DNA of 64,000 bases from positions 83,957 to 147,956 of the forward strand of contig NADL03000873.1 in NCBI GenBank assembly GCA_002205965.3, given 5' to 3'. Below the pieces are notes generated by a model that searched no databases, was not told the DNA's origin, and saw only the letters and a program-made list of their open reading frames with translations. Every line of letters begins with the position of its first letter. Position 1 is the stretch's first letter. The DNA comes from Kappaphycus alvarezii. Taxonomy: Eukaryota > Rhodophyta > Florideophyceae > Gigartinales > Solieriaceae. The position numbers were made by a program, and so were the translations under genes. Shown piece after piece: positions 32,564 through 44,480 of this stretch.

Positions 32564-33241
32564 TTATTTTTCCGAAAGTACGGCCTTGACTTGCTCCTCG
32601 GAAGCGCGGATACAGGTTCCAAGAGTTTCCTCAGAGATTGAATAGCCGGTCCAATGGACTCGAAGCAGCAGCTCCTCGTCATCAGCTCGGCAGTGTGATA
32701 AAAAGTTCCCGATGACATATTCCCGACTCGGGACTTCTGGCTTTTGTACCTTAGCCTCAGATTCCCTCGACTGATACCAGTGCCGTGGGGGTATTTGGTT
32801 TTCACTGTCGTTCTCTTCATATCGCTTGTCTTTGTTAGGGTGGCTGTTCTCTCGCAAGTGGGCGGCAACGGATGGTAAAGGCATTGCCTGATCGCCGCTT
32901 TTATCCTCTAAGGAAGTAATTGTTCCTTTGGATACCTTCGAATTACTGTTGTAATCATGAGCCTCGAACGATTCCTTTGCTTCATTAGTTATTGCTCCTT
33001 CTCAGTTTTCAATCAATGGAAGGTAAAGCATTCCTATGGACAACGAACTACCTTCGGGTATGCCATTTAAGTTGACTCGCTTTATGATAGCTGCTGTAGT
33101 GTGATCCGTTTGGTACTGTTCCAGTGTAGGCTTCAATTGCTTCCGATGGGCCTTGTTTTGTACGTCAATCCAGGGTATTGGTGCAGGCTCGAATCGGTCG
33201 CCCGATACTCGCTCTTGCTTGTCTCCAATTTCGACCACCAC
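32564..33241 (-). pseudogene. pol: Integrase C-terminal region with chromodomain-like end, element C
   Basis: The minus strand begins GDKQERVSGDRFEPAPIPWI, then after a shift reaches REYVIGNFLSHCRADDEELL and RVHWTGYSISEETLGT. The pattern V-W-x-G-Y followed by an E-[DE]-T-[LW] stretch is that of chromodomains, which target chromoviral integrases to marked chromatin. The usual Trp after Thr is Leu here. A run of Arg/Glu-rich residues joins the two parts. At least one frameshift separates them. Confidence 0.7.
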
Positions 33242-34230
33242 TGTCTCGAATTTTCCTGACTCTATGTAGACCAGTTGCCACGGCAGACAACTTGTGTTGC
33301 CGTTCTTTGCTCTACCCGTGCTTCATCCTTAGTAATACAAACGATCCGATCGGTATTTCGTATGCCGGTTTTCGTAGCCGCGCGTCAAAGTTGTGTTTGT
33401 ATCTTGCTTGCTCCTTCTCTATGGACTGGTCCACGCTAGACATAAGACCTTTCAACCAAGCCCTCTACCGGTGGTGGTATTTTACTGTCGATGAGTTCTC
33501 TTCAAGGGTAGGCTGTGCTTGGATTGCTAAGGAAGTGGGCGCGCGTGACAAGAAGAGTTCGAAGGGGGCCACGTTCGTTGTCTTGGGGACTTGTGTGTTA
33601 TAAACAAACGTTAGCGCGTCCGTTAAGAGTTCCAGTCCTTTGGGTTGTCAGAACCGTATTGAAGAAGGGCCGCAAGGATAGTTCTATTGAAACTTTCGGC
33701 TTGCTCATTTGCCTGCGGGTAGTAGGTAGTAGTGAATAAGTTCTTGATATCCAGAATTGAGCACACGCTCAAGAAGAATGTTGAAGCAAACTGGCTGCCA
33801 TTATCGGACAGTAGCTAAATAGGTAGACCGTAGGCAAAACCTAATGTGTTACAAAGGCGGAGGCAACTGCTGCAGTAGAGATTTTCTGGAGGGGCACAAT
33901 TCCTACGAGCTTGGAATATCGATCAGTGATCATAAGCAAGAAGTAGTTCCCTCTGGTGGTATGGATGAGTTCGCCAGTAAGGGCGATTGCTACGAACTCC
34001 AGTGGGGCCCTTGGTGCAAATATCCTTAGCTCTTTCACAGACTTCCGCAATTTGATTGTATTTTTTGCGCAAAGTGGGCACGAGCGAACGACTTCGTAAC
34101 AGTCCATCGACATCAATGGCCAATAGTAAGAGTTTTTCAGAGAAACATACAGTCTCGAGCCACCTGGATGAGCGCCTAAATTGGAATGATGACTGAGTCG
34201 TAAAATACGGTGTTGAAGGGAGTTGGGCAC
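33242..34230 (-). pseudogene. pol: Integrase zinc finger and core, element C
   Basis: The H2C2 finger reads LSHHSNLGAHPGGSRL and SCPLCAKN. The core begins EFVAIALTGEL, where other Ty3 integrases have Asp after VAI, so the first catalytic residue looks like Ala. Then come LLSDNGSQFASTF with the second Asp, and YYPQANEQAESFNRTI with the Glu. A stop lies before LLSDN. DDE transposase fold, here inactive. The gene order and finger spacing fit Ty3/gypsy. Confidence 0.82.
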
Positions 34231-34337
34231 GACGATCAGAATGTCTTCCGATGCTGTTCGACAGAGGTATCCTTCCTACCCGAGAGCTTCCATTGTGAAG
34301 GTGAGCTGTTGTCCATCATTTATTCTTGAACGGATCT

Positions 34338-35050
34338 TCAGGTAGAAGTCGTCTTTTTACTGTTCCCTGGAGAGATCCTCCGGAGAAATGGATTCAAATT
34401 CTTCTTCCCTTCGGTTTTGAATGGATGGTACTTGATATGCAGTGTCAAAAGAAATCTGGATTTCGTCAAAATCTGTGATCTGCCCGGCCTTATTGTCGCA
34501 AATTGATTCGATTTTTGCAGATGAATCCAACACCCCCCCTCCTCGAGAGCGGAGGCGTCCTCTGCAGCAAAGCACGGTACTTCATCGTCGAAATCTCCCA
34601 CATTTTCACCGATGGCACTAATTCTTGATAATTCATCTGCTTGTGTAATTGCTTTTCCTATATTATATACAACTTCAAAGTCGAATTCCGAAATTCGGAG
34701 CTTCATGTGCATAAGTCGACCCATGGATCAGTGAAATTCAGTAGCCAACTCAGTGAGGAATGATCAGTAAGGTTGGCGAATTTCTCCCCCTGTAGGTAGG
34801 GTCTCAATTTCGTTATCGAACAAATCACGGCCAGGCATTCTTTCTCTTGGACAAGGTAACGTTTCTCGACTTCCTTGATTGATCTGAAAAAGAATCCAAT
34901 GGATTTCCGTTCCCCCGTTGGGTATGTTTGGAACAGTGAAACTACTACTTGATATTGACTAGCATCCGTGTCTATTGAATAAGGAACTCCCGATTTTGGC
35001 AAAGCCAATACCTTGGTTGACAAAATTTCTGCGATAAGGATCCGGAAAGC
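34338..35050 (-). pseudogene. pol: RNase H, element C
   Basis: SIDTDASQYQVVVSLFQ supplies the first Asp, EKECLAVICSITKLRPYL the Glu, and NLTDHSSLSWLLNF a further Asp. After a shift at about 34720, RLMHMKLRISEFDFEVVYN and ADELSR mark the end of the domain, as in other Ty3 elements. An acidic linker (DFDDEVPCFAAEDASALEE) leads toward the integrase. Confidence 0.85.
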
Positions 35051-35053
35051 TAC

Positions 35054-36051
35054 TTATTCAGTAGCACTAAATGGTTCTATCTTGGTTGGCATACCTTTTC
35101 GCAAAATCTTGTTAAGTGGTGCCGCAATGCTGTAAAAGTCTTTTATAAAGCGGCGATGTACATTACAAAGACCGGAAAAACTCCGAAGCTCAGTATGCGT
35201 TGTCTGGTGCTTCGCCTGCCGTAGTGTGGCTACTCTGGTAGAATCTATTTCCAGTCTTCCTGGCTTGATGATTTGTCCTAGGTATTTGACCCTATCGGAC
35301 CCAAATGTACGTTTCCTTAACTGGAGGGATACACCAGCATGTTGCAACACCCGCAGAATTTCTTTGACATGGTCGATGTGCTTCTCCATGTTTTCGGAGA
35401 AAGTGATGACCTCGTCAAGGTACACCAGACAGGAACGCCATCGGTATGATGAAAGATAAATGTCGAGGGTACGCTAAAAGGTAGTAGGTGCGTTGTAAAA
35501 TACGAATGGCATCCCCTTATAGCGATATAACCCTGCGTGGCATACAATGACGGTCTTTTATCTGTCCTCTTTTGCCACTTGAACTTGCCAGTAACCAGAG
35601 TTGTAATCAAGGGTAGTGAATACTGGTGCATCTCCCAAGGAGTCAATGCATTCATCATCCTTGGTAACGGGTCAGTTTCCTTCACTTCGAAGGCATTCAG
35701 TTTTATAGAATCGACGCAAAAACGAACCGTCCCATTGGGCTTCTGCATTAGCACCACTGGTGCAGGCCATGATGATTGTGCGGGATCAATTACACCTGCT
35801 TCTAACATTCTCTGTACCTCGGTTGCTTCTAATTCCCTTGCCTTTGGTCCAGCACGGTAAGTCGGTTGAGTGATAAGACGAATCCTGGGAATTAATTGGA
35901 TGTGGTGTTCAACAGTATTGATTGCTCCCAGCGAACCATCCCACATTCTCGAGTACTTGTTCAGCATTTCGTTGAATCTGATGGCCAGCTTTGGATCTAT
36001 GTGGCCCCAGTCGAGGTCATCTACTGCTTTTGTATACCTTTCTGGTATCAA
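35054..36051 (-). pseudogene. pol: Reverse transcriptase, element C
   Basis: The N-terminal part reads PTYRAGPKARELEATEVQRM, SSWPAPVVLMQKPNGTVRFC, and DSIKLNAFEVKETDPLPRMM. Shifts near 35660 and 35430 follow. The catalytic box reads YLDEVITFS, with Glu at the second Asp of the usual Y-x-DD. Then come YLGQIIKPG and LRSFSGLCNVHRRFIKDF. Two shifts and the altered box make it inactive. Confidence 0.87.
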
Positions 36052-37034
36052 AGCTTCTCCATTCAGAGTTTTTGTTAGTGTTCTTAAAGAACAGTGCTTT
36101 GGTGTCCATCAGGCGGTGGTTCAGGACCATACTTTGGGGGTATTTCTTCGGTGATACCGAGTACCTCTACGATACCTAGCTGGTTTGGTACTGTTATTGA
36201 TGGAAGATGTAATGCTTGAGCAACTATTTGCAGTCGATGGATGGTTATAGAGGACGTAGTGAAATTCGCGATCAACAACCTAAATGGGACCCAGCTTCCA
36301 CTTGTGCAATACCATTTGCACCTGCAAACCCGAGTTTTTTGTAGAGACCTGAGTCAGGTTGTACAACTATCAAGCCGAGGCGGTCTGTTGTCACCGGTAC
36401 AAATGATTGACTTTGTGGTGGGATAGTAACCTGGGTGGACATCCTAATGTTAAGCGATGTCCTTCCGTCCTTCACGGGTGGTTCCAGTTCCGTTGGTAGC
36501 GGTTTATTACTTGATATCTTTTTTTAAAGGCCTTCGTACTATTGGAACCGTAATTCCTCCTTCTAGCTCAACGAGCTTCTCCCGGGGACGAATAGATTCC
36601 ACAAAAAGGTCGCAGAAATCTGTTCCTAATATTACTGGTTCGGCGAGCTTCTCAAATACGATGAAAATGACCAGTGAAAGATGTCTTCCCAACTGGATGG
36701 GCAGCTTAATGGTCCCGAGTGTTCTCAACGTATTTTTATTTGCATCACAGATGTCCGGTAGGGGGCTATAAGATAGACGATTCATCGCTTCCGGTGGGAT
36801 TTCTGAACTTCGGACGAAGTTTGGACCTGCTCTAGTGTCTACAACCGCAGGGGTCCGAAGCATGAGTCCTTTTCGAATGCCAATATCAGCACATATCTTG
36901 TATTTGCGTCGCGCCATGACCGTGACTCTGTCTAGGTGCTTCATGCTCCTAACCTTCCTCCATGAACGCTGAAGATTGAAGAGGTAATGTAAACCACTGG
37001 AACTTACAATTTTTGGTATCCCACACGGCTGCAT
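36052..37034 (-). pseudogene. Protease region, element C
   Basis: The minus strand reads AVVDTRAGPNFVRSSEIPPE. Retropepsins of this type have DTGAGPN, so the active-site Gly is Arg (AGA) by what looks like a G-to-A change. Downstream VILGTDFCDLFVESIRP fits the C-terminal half of the fold (I-L-G-x-D). A long linker (36084-36475, PPQSQSFVPVTTDRLG) connects to the reverse transcriptase in shifted frames. Confidence 0.72.
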
Positions 37035-37159
37035 TTCGGGATCCAGGGCGGTATCTGAAGTACTACCATTTCTGTGAGTAAGGGAGCGGGACTGTGGGGC
37101 CCCAGATTGGTTTGCAACTTTGTCCGAGGTGAAAATCTCTTCCCAATCGGAGGCTACCT

Positions 37160-39700
37160 TTACTCTTTTTTTGAAAGGTTATCTGGGACCGCCGGGGATG
37201 GAACCGGTGGTATGAAACCTATCGGCGTCGCCGAAGCATGGACTTTAGCGGCATCTCTAGGTTCCGTAGTGGGATGCTGGGCCTCCGACTTCAACATACA
37301 GGCGACGCGGTTATAGCTTTTCTGCTGTACCATGGAAATCTCCTGAGGTGTCAAAGCTCCATAGCTACGTAATACCGATGTAAGTTCCCGCAAGGGTAAA
37401 ATGCATTCTGGGGAACTATGTCCCCGGCCATAGCAGGTGTGGCATATGAGTTTATGACGACGACTTATCTGCTGTTCTTTCGTAAGTCGTGACGGTGATG
37501 GCGCCGAGGTTCGCCCTACCCAACCTGGGCGGTTGAAGTTTGTGTGGTTGTCTGCGTATGGGATTCGCGTTGCAGGAGTATTTCCTCGATCCAATAGTAG
37601 GAGAGAGGGATCATAAGAGGTCTCTTCGGATATAGAAGTAAGTAATTCCTCCGTCGTTCAAGCTAGAATATCCGAAGCACCAGCTTGGTCAATAATGTGA
37701 GCCTCGTAGTCATCTTCATTGGCATCATACTCAATGGTTTCATTTTGAGATGCGGACGGAGAATCTAACAGGGAAACAGTCCGTGTCTTTGACGAGAATT
37801 CGTATCCCACCGAGAAGCCGTAATTCTGGTACTAGGTTTGACCGGACTGGACTCGATCGAGACCTTTCGGAGCACTTGAGAGAAAGCTCTTACGGATATG
37901 CCTTGAATCTTGGCGTATTTGACAATATATATGAAGATAGCTGCCTTGTTTGTGCGTCGTTAATGGCTGAAAACTCCCCTAATTAGGCGCCTTAGTCCGT
38001 CGATTTACATCTTAAAAAGCTCTTGGGCGTCATGAACGTTACCCAAACGGCTGCTGGCATCAGAAAGGCGCAAATAGTAGTCATGTTCGCCTTCGTTGGG
38101 TAGCTGCTGAACATCTCGCATGGCCAGTACCACATTGTGTATGGAATCGTCAGTAGCGAAGAATCGAAGCATCTACTGGACAGCTTCCGGCCAGCTCGTG
38201 ATACCGACTTGCTCTGGGGAAGTTTTTTCGGCGACAGAGCGAAATTGCCTTTCTGCAATTTCGTTTAATAAGTCGGGAAGAACCCGAAAGGCTTAAGCGT
38301 CTTTCATGCCCTGGAGGTTGAACTCCCTAACCATCAGTGCCAGGAAAGCCGGCACCGTGATAGGTTCTTCACCCGAGAAAAAATCCTTCCTCTTAATCTT
38401 TTGCGCAATGCTTCTGTCTATCGTCCGAGCTTTCCCTGTCTGAGAGGAATTAAATGATTGGTAATTTCGCTTTAAACAGTACGTCCGATAGGATAGCAGC
38501 CTACGTTACAAATGATTTGTTGGCTTTAGCTCCTCGAGACCCAACCACCCAGGGCTGGGTTCTCCCTGAAGGCCATTTAGTGTCCTGGTCGATCTACGAG
38601 AGTTTGCTGATACAGTTTGGACCTTTGTTCGATACGAGTGGTTCTTGGACTTCTTCGCGACCCGCGCCTTCTCATATCTGCCTTTCGGACGTCCAGTCTC
38701 ATCTAGTGAGAGGTCCGAATCGTAATCCGTAGAAGCATCTTCTGAATCATAATCTCCAATTCCGTCGAGCAAGCAAGATTCAGAGGACGATTAGTCTTTA
38801 TGTAAGTTCCTACAGTTCTTCTTGACCCTGTTTTTGTTTAAGTACGTTGCTTTTCTTCCTCGTTGCGAACGGTCACGACGTCCTTGATCTCCATCCTTAT
38901 CATCATATTCGTCGCCATTACTACGAGGTCCTTCAACATCGGTAATACGGAGAACTCCCTGATCCGGGTGAAAATCGAGAGTTTGGGTATCCAGTACGGC
39001 CCCAGACTCGAGACGACTTAGGCGGGTGCTGATACGTTCGGCTCTTTCTATACCCGTAGTTTTTTCCACGTACAGGTCCTCCAGCAAACGGTTAATATCC
39101 TGTCTCAGAGTGGCAACCTCATCCCACAGGGATCCTACAACAAACTTTTAAGTCACTAATGCTGTTTAAACGAGCTTCTTGCTGACGAAAGTCAACATCA
39201 AACCGGACTTTACTCGTCTCCAGAGATTCCTGAATTGCATTTATCTCTCCTTGAACAGTTTCAATCTCCATGCGCACCAGACTGCAGATCTCCCACCAAA
39301 GAGAAGCATCATGTTCCAGGAAGCGAAAGACCATGTCCTGTGGGGGTGTTTCCATGACCGATGGTATGTATTCGGCCACAGACCTGGAACGAGTCTGCGT
39401 ACGGGGGGCTGTTGAGGAGGTTACAGCTTTAGGTGCAGTGGCAGCTCGAGTACGAGGACGAATAGATCCAACGGAAGAAACTCCACTTCGTATTATAAAT
39501 ATTCCTTATCCGCCGGTGGGGGCTTGACCACGAGGAACAGAGAAATTAACACCGGTTGATAAATGGGCATCTTCAATCCTCAATCACAAAAAAGTTTGAC
39601 TCCCACTTGGAATTATAGTTACCAGAGGGAGAGTGTTGAGAATCTTCTACGACTTCGAAGTTGATCCAAAAAGTTCTAGGTCGGGAGAACAGATTTGTGT
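37160..39700 (-). pseudogene. gag: gag, element C
   Basis: Largely one readable chain on the minus strand with a few stops and shifts. The N-terminal coiled coil is at about 39120-39380 (EIETVQGEINAIQESLETSK), followed by acidic and Arg-rich linkers (DYDSEDASTDYDSDLSLDE). A capsid-like region spans 38000-38440 (PITVPAFLALMVREFNLQG, YYLRLSDASSRLGNVHDAQE). One zinc knuckle, CHTCYGRGHSSPEC, lies near 37440, followed by a Pro-rich tail. The stops at about 38295, 38172 and 37996 replace what look like ordinary codons. No ATG can be fixed because frames change near 39100. Confidence 0.75.
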
Positions 39701-39707
39701 GGTGCAT

Positions 39708-40705
39708 TGCGCTGTGCGCGATTCCTCTCGTCTAGGAACAAAAAACCGTCAGACAATAGTAAACCCAACAAACACACACCAAGACCCGCAGGGTGTTCGT
39801 TGTCCTTCTTTCTTTAAACACCCTGCGATGCAGTAGCACAGCTCGCCGACGGCGAGGAGAAATGGGGTCGGAAGAGCGGGGGTAATCACTTGGACGGCTG
39901 GAAGGTATCCTTGTCCTCCGGGTTGTAAGGCCGCACCGTGGTCCGCAGAATACTAGAAACTTAATATGGGTCGATTCCAAAGTACTGTAGTCACTAGGGG
40001 CGTAATACTGGACAAAGAAGGGGTAGTAGCGGGTCAGCAGTGCTGAATATCTCCTTTGGAGATGAGGATGGTGTCACCAACGACAACCTTGAAGTTCCTA
40101 TTTGTATATAGACGCCGGATTCCGAGGCGCCAAGTGTGAGTAAGTATCACAAACAAACAAAAAAAGGGGTACTATAATATTGGATAGTGAAGGGTGAATT
40201 AAAAAGGGGGAACCCATGCGGTTAAACGTGCCTATAGCCAAAGTTGCCTTTGGCAAGGTTTCAGGTTTCTGCAAAGGCGAAATTTGGGAGTCAAGTTCAG
40301 AGCCAACACCAGGGTAGCTGTTTAACCTGGGGCCCTAGTGGCCAGGTAGGTATAAATACAAGTTAACCAGGTTAGGGCTATCTACGACGGCGTGGTGAGT
40401 GAAGTTAGGGTCAGCCAAGTAAGGGAGATCCAAGTTAGAGATAAGTAAATTCGGCACTTGTTCCAATAGGTCCCTTTCACATGCGAAAATATCAGGTCCA
40501 ATTTGGGGGCCGAGTGGTCTATGTTGCAAGCCCTCAGACCCTCTCGGGTGGTTATACAGTTCCGGAATAATAGTGTGCGACCAGCTAAAATTGCCCTTCC
40601 TGTACATTACAGTGCCTGCCAGTTAACAGTTAATCAGACAAAAAAAATATCACCAAAAAGCAGCTCTGCCGATGGTAGTACAGTGTGAGTGCCAATTGCA
40701 CTACA
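39708..40705 (-). repeat. 5' LTR of element C
   Basis: 998 bp, collinear with 28462-29469. Differences include single substitutions and a few indels. Confidence 0.88.
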
Positions 40706-40710
40706 TCCGG
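40706..40710. repeat. Target-site duplication TCCGG (right) of element C
   Basis: Matches 28457-28461. Confidence 0.85.
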
Positions 40711-41033
40711 AAATGGTGGGAGTTGTGGTTTCTGGAAGGAATTTTGGGGGGATGGGTTGGGCGTGACGATGACAGGTATGGGGTGGGTTCAGAAGATGAA
40801 GATTTTAGAAGGCTTAGATGTGCCTCCTGAGGATGGAGATGCGGGGGTAATGGGTCAGGTCGATTATAACTGATGAGTTTGGGGACGTCGGTGGGGGAGT
40901 ATGGCCGGCGAGTTCCGACATGTCCTCGACTAGCAGGAACCTCTCCAGTGAGTCCTAGGATGCGTTCCAGTATTCCAACAAGGACGATTCGGACGGCGAA
41001 AATGCGGTAGGGCGGTAGATGGCAATGCCTCAA
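40711..41033 (-). other. Host-like coding trace right of element C
   Basis: The minus strand has two competing open frames: a Pro/Ser-rich one from 41033 (HLHPQEAHLSLLKSSSSEPT), and one reading SPSESSLLEYWNAS then DSLERFLLVEDMSELAGHTP. The second looks like ordinary protein interrupted by one stop. No family recognised. It abuts the insertion point, so element C may have landed in or beside a gene. Confidence 0.3.
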
Positions 41034-41117
41034 ACGATTACTTAACGGTTTTCAGAATTACTTTTTCGAGCTGTCATACAAGGTTAGGTAGTTTTAGTTT
41101 CATTCGTAAGCCGAGGC

Positions 41118-41306
41118 ATGCCTCTCTTAGACACCGAGCTACTAGTTGTCCTTTCTAGCATAGATAGGGACACAGAACGCTTTCCAATAAAGTATTTTTT
41201 GGGTCCTGGCTCCGGCAGTAATATTTGGCAGCCAACGATGCTGCGAGAAAATATAGATGAAGAGAGCGTTGGAGACAATAAAGCGGTAGTTATAGTACTT
41301 CGATAG
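41118..41306 (+). CDS. Unrecognised 62-codon open frame
   Basis: Reads MPLLDTELLVVLSSIDRDTE, KYFLGPGSGSNIWQ, and ends AVVIVLR. Composition is protein-like and the frame is open upstream, so it could be a last exon. No homologue in the window and no family recognised. Confidence 0.3.
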   Translation: MPLLDTELLVVLSSIDRDTERFPIKYFLGPGSGSNIWQPTMLRENIDEESVGDNKAVVIVLR

Positions 41307-41983
41307 GTTTTGAGCGGGGCGTGATAAATTTTATGGGCCTATTAAGCTTAAACTCGCGAATTTCGGGATACCAAAGCGCGTATGCTCGGAGTTGACCGGT
41401 TGGGTACAGTTTTTTGAAAGCGGTGACTGGGTCAGGTCGCTACTCTGCTAAAGCCCGGTATTTATTTACTTTTAGTAGAGCAGTAAAGACATAAATAGAC
41501 ATAACTTCATTTAATAAAGGTACCAAGGCGTGGTCTGTAGGAGACCGAAGGCCCATGGAACACTGTAGATTCTATCGTTTTGCTATCTAGTCAAGTATGT
41601 CAACAAGGGCTAGTAAGATAACAAGTATACTTCTCCCTAATAGTATGAGCCTAATAAAAGAATGGCTACCTATAAATGTAACTCAAAAAGATAATTGCAC
41701 CACTGAACTATTTGATTCTGTATAGTCTGGGTAGCTATGTCACCCACACACAGTACTTTCGCAACTAACTTAATGTACAGTAACTGAGTCGAATCGACTA
41801 AGTCACCTGGGATATGAATAAAGAATCAACTGAATTTATCCTGAGAAGACGAAAATCAACCATTTCCCGAAATTTAACAGAAGATATCGGCTCAGCTCTA
41901 CGTTTTATGTCACCTAGAGTCTCTCAATCCGGCAATCACATGCACTATCAGATGGCCTTTTACGGATCAAATTTCCTCCCCTA
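41307..41983. other. Intergenic, no gene seen
   Basis: AT-rich, short frames only; nothing recognised. Confidence 0.35.
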
Positions 41984-42086
41984 TTACTGTGGCTGCATGT
42001 CCTTTCGGGTAGATTGTGATTACCTTGAAAATACCACTATAGATCGGATATTTTTTTCAAGATTAAAACACCGAAACCTTTCCCTA
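41984..42086 (+). mobile_element. Diverged non-LTR 3' tail
   Basis: cctcccctattactgtggc through ttaaaacaccgaaaccttt follows the tail consensus in order with many changes. Confidence 0.65.
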
Positions 42087-42310
42087 TCAGCACTTGGACA
42101 CTCTAAAATAAGGGTGTTGCTTAGGATTCAGTTTAACTAGGATAATATTAATATCTTATGATACCCTTGTATCCATAATGGGGCTCTAGGAAGGAACTAT
42201 GATCTTTGCCAAAACAAATCTGTTTATTTATTCCTGAAAATTACTTCGCCAAATCTATTTGCAATTTTCAAGATCAGTTAGTATATCTGTTTCATTAAAA
42301 TAGCCCCCTC

Positions 42311-42405
42311 TTCTCCCCATATTTTCAAAAAGATTGTGGTTGTTCGTGAAAACTTTTGGATGAGTCAAATATATCTCCCAAGAGTAAAACACCGTAGCCT
42401 TTACC
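42311..42405 (+). mobile_element. Diverged non-LTR 3' tail
   Basis: tctccccatattttcaaaaa, gattgtggttgttcgtgaaa and cccaagagtaaaacaccg match the consensus. No target duplication identified. Confidence 0.65.
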
Positions 42406-42779
42406 TTCCTCTATTTTCAACAATTCTAAATATCGTTCATTTGTGCATTTCGACAGTAGGAAGACTATTTTACGAACTAATTTCGCATATAGGATCTATA
42501 GATACGGCAGCCAGCGGATCTAACGCCACGATAACCGGCAACTTTTGCCGATTAGCCATTTCAGCCTACACGGAAGGCACCGCGCCATCTAACACTTGTC
42601 CTACAGGAAACATGATACGAAGTCAGATATAAGGGTGACGATGATGTCAATTGCAATCATTGAAACATTTCTGTGGTTTTCATGCGAAGGCCGGCTGCGG
42701 CAACCGTTATATCTAAGGCAGAGTTATTAGTAGCTGGCCTTAACATTTTCTTTTAGGGATTACGTTGCAAAGTAGTCCT

Positions 42780-43341
42780 CTTCGCTTCCGGAACACCGTT
42801 ACCTAGACTTCACTGCTCCGAATCGCTGGATATCTTCGGCGACCACCTCATGCACTGCGAGAGAGGATTGACCGCTATTACTGTCAGGTAAAACCAATCA
42901 CACCAAACTTGACGAAGGCCACTCGGCACCCCGTCATGGAACCCCGCTCACATGGTACGCACTGTACGAGACCGGGTATTATGGCTATCAGGCGAAGCGG
43001 CGGGACATATTTCTTTGACGTCACACTCTTTATTCCGCTAGTTCCCACAAATCGAAGAGTTTGCTACTTCAATCCATTGACTTCCTTGAAAACAGCCAAA
43101 GCTTTGAAGTTCAGAAGGTAAGAACTGTTCATCGCCTAGAATGTCAGGTCCCGACTTGTCCCAGTTTCCTTACGCATATAAGGTTTTGGACGACCTGGTC
43201 AGGCATGCTTTCAGGAGCTTCCATTTGAGATCCATAGAGACCTTCGGGCGAGTAAGATCTGTTTTCCTACAGAGAAACCCCGCGAAAGATTTCTCTTCCA
43301 ATTCCACGAGTCTCGTGGCTGGGAGTACGCCATCCATGTAA
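42780..43341 (+). pseudogene. Non-LTR retrotransposon C-terminal domain, fullest copy
   Basis: In order: HCSESLDIFGDHLMHCERG (a C-x-n-DH-x3-C zinc-type motif), RHPVMEPRSHGTHCTRPGIM, GGTYFFDVTLFIPLVPTNRR, YFNPLTSLKTAKALKFRR, and after a stop and shift DDLVRHAFRSFHLRSIETFG. The arrangement of Cys/His motif, RH, R-P-D-I, D-V-T, and conserved N-P-[LM] is what follows the reverse transcriptase in non-LTR elements with a restriction-like endonuclease. The P-D...D-V-T pair would be the nuclease core; here the Asp of RPDI is Gly. This copy lacks the KRRY...GG-HPD stretch seen in others. No reverse transcriptase lies upstream, so it is 5'-truncated. Confidence 0.68.
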
Positions 43342-43439
43342 CAACGTCCCTCTCCTATCCGCTCTTCAATTTTCGGTATGCGTATTTCGGTTAATAGTAG
43401 CCACTGCCTATAAGCTAATAAAGCTGTTAATAAAGCTAT

Positions 43440-44480
43440 TAAGCGGTTAACTGAAGTTATTATCTTTACGCGCAGAAATTCCCTCCGGTTACGTCTCTAT
43501 CTTCAATTCATTTTCCTTTGTTTCTAACTCCACTCTCTTTTCCATTAACACGAAGAAGCTCGCATTTTTTAAAAGTCTATTTTTTCTCTTTTCTCTTTTT
43601 ATGTGCTGTTATCTTCTCGTTTGATGGTAATTCTTTTAGTGTTCTCCATTTATTTGATCTTCTTCTCCCCAAAATATCTTTTTCCATAATTAAAATTTTT
43701 ACACATGATTTTCGCCGTAATTCTCCTTTTTAAAGGCTGTTTTCGCAAATTCCCGCAACAAAGACCAATTTCAGCCTACATTTTGATTTAGCGTGCTGTC
43801 AATCTGAATCTTTTAGCACTACTTGAGCACGTTGGTCGCCGCCCAAAATTTTTCCACGTCCCTAAAACGACAAAAATTTGACTATACATACCAACGCCAA
43901 TCCAGTAACATATGACGTATCTCAATGCTCTTAACCTGTTAGAGATAGAAGCACATAAATCAGTGGTGGGGACTTGCAGGAGAAGGATGGTAAGTCAAGG
44001 GTGGGTGGCTCCCGAGCTTGTCTACGGAATGGAAGAAGAGGAGGCCGAAGACGAATCCGGGGAGGAAGGAGAGGAAGATGAGGAAAATATCTGGAAGAAA
44101 GATGAGGATGATGAAGATTGCGTCGACGTAGGGGGGATGCTGAGCCTGGTCATATGAGAGGAGAAGGAATAAACTGGTTGAACCGAATGATGCTGGCCAT
44201 GAACCCAGCTGGAGGGGAGTTAGGGGAGCAATAATCGTTGCAGGGAGTGGGGAGTGGTAGGCAATTTTGGGCCATCCATGGGACTTTGTGGGGCCTAAGT
44301 AAGTATTTATGATATCTTGAGGGAATTGCTTAGTTCTAGTGTAAAGTACGAAGTTTTTGAGGAGTAAATTCATTTAGTGTCTCCCAAGTATCTTTTTTCA
44401 AACTCTTGGCGTCCAAATGAAATCTTTTCCTACTTTTTATGGTGATTCCAGTAGTTTTTTCGATATTTTAGTTTGGAAGA
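43440..44480 (+). pseudogene. Relic module Y2: Glu-rich ORF
   Basis: Collinear with 14980-16140. The frame at 43912-44157 reads LLEIEAHKSVVGTCRRR, VAPELVYGMEEEEAEDES and an acidic tail to VDVGGMLSLVI. After stops, the counterpart of the GDDDIL C-terminus is degraded near 44280-44340. The opposite strand also has a 137-codon open frame, which arises from the acidic repeat and is not conserved. No domain recognised. Function unknown. Confidence 0.45.

Larger units (their letters stand above)
28462..40705 (-). mobile_element. Ty3/gypsy chromovirus-like element C, 12.2 kb
   Basis: LTRs of about 1 kb (28462-29469 and 39708-40705), TCCGG duplication. Minus-strand order is gag with one CCHC knuckle, protease, RT, RNase H, integrase, chromodomain-like C-terminus. 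That is followed by about 3 kb holding an opposite-strand gene before the 3' LTR. By eye the LTRs differ at roughly 3 percent of positions, so it is older than element A. Pol is broken by frameshifts and nonsense codons, with changes at catalytic residues. Confidence 0.92.

Noticed and set aside
43960..44373. Minus-strand 137-codon hydrophobic frame
   Set aside because: Complement of the acidic run at 43912-44157; hydrophobic Phe/Leu/Ile content is expected from the complement of GAA/GAG-rich DNA.
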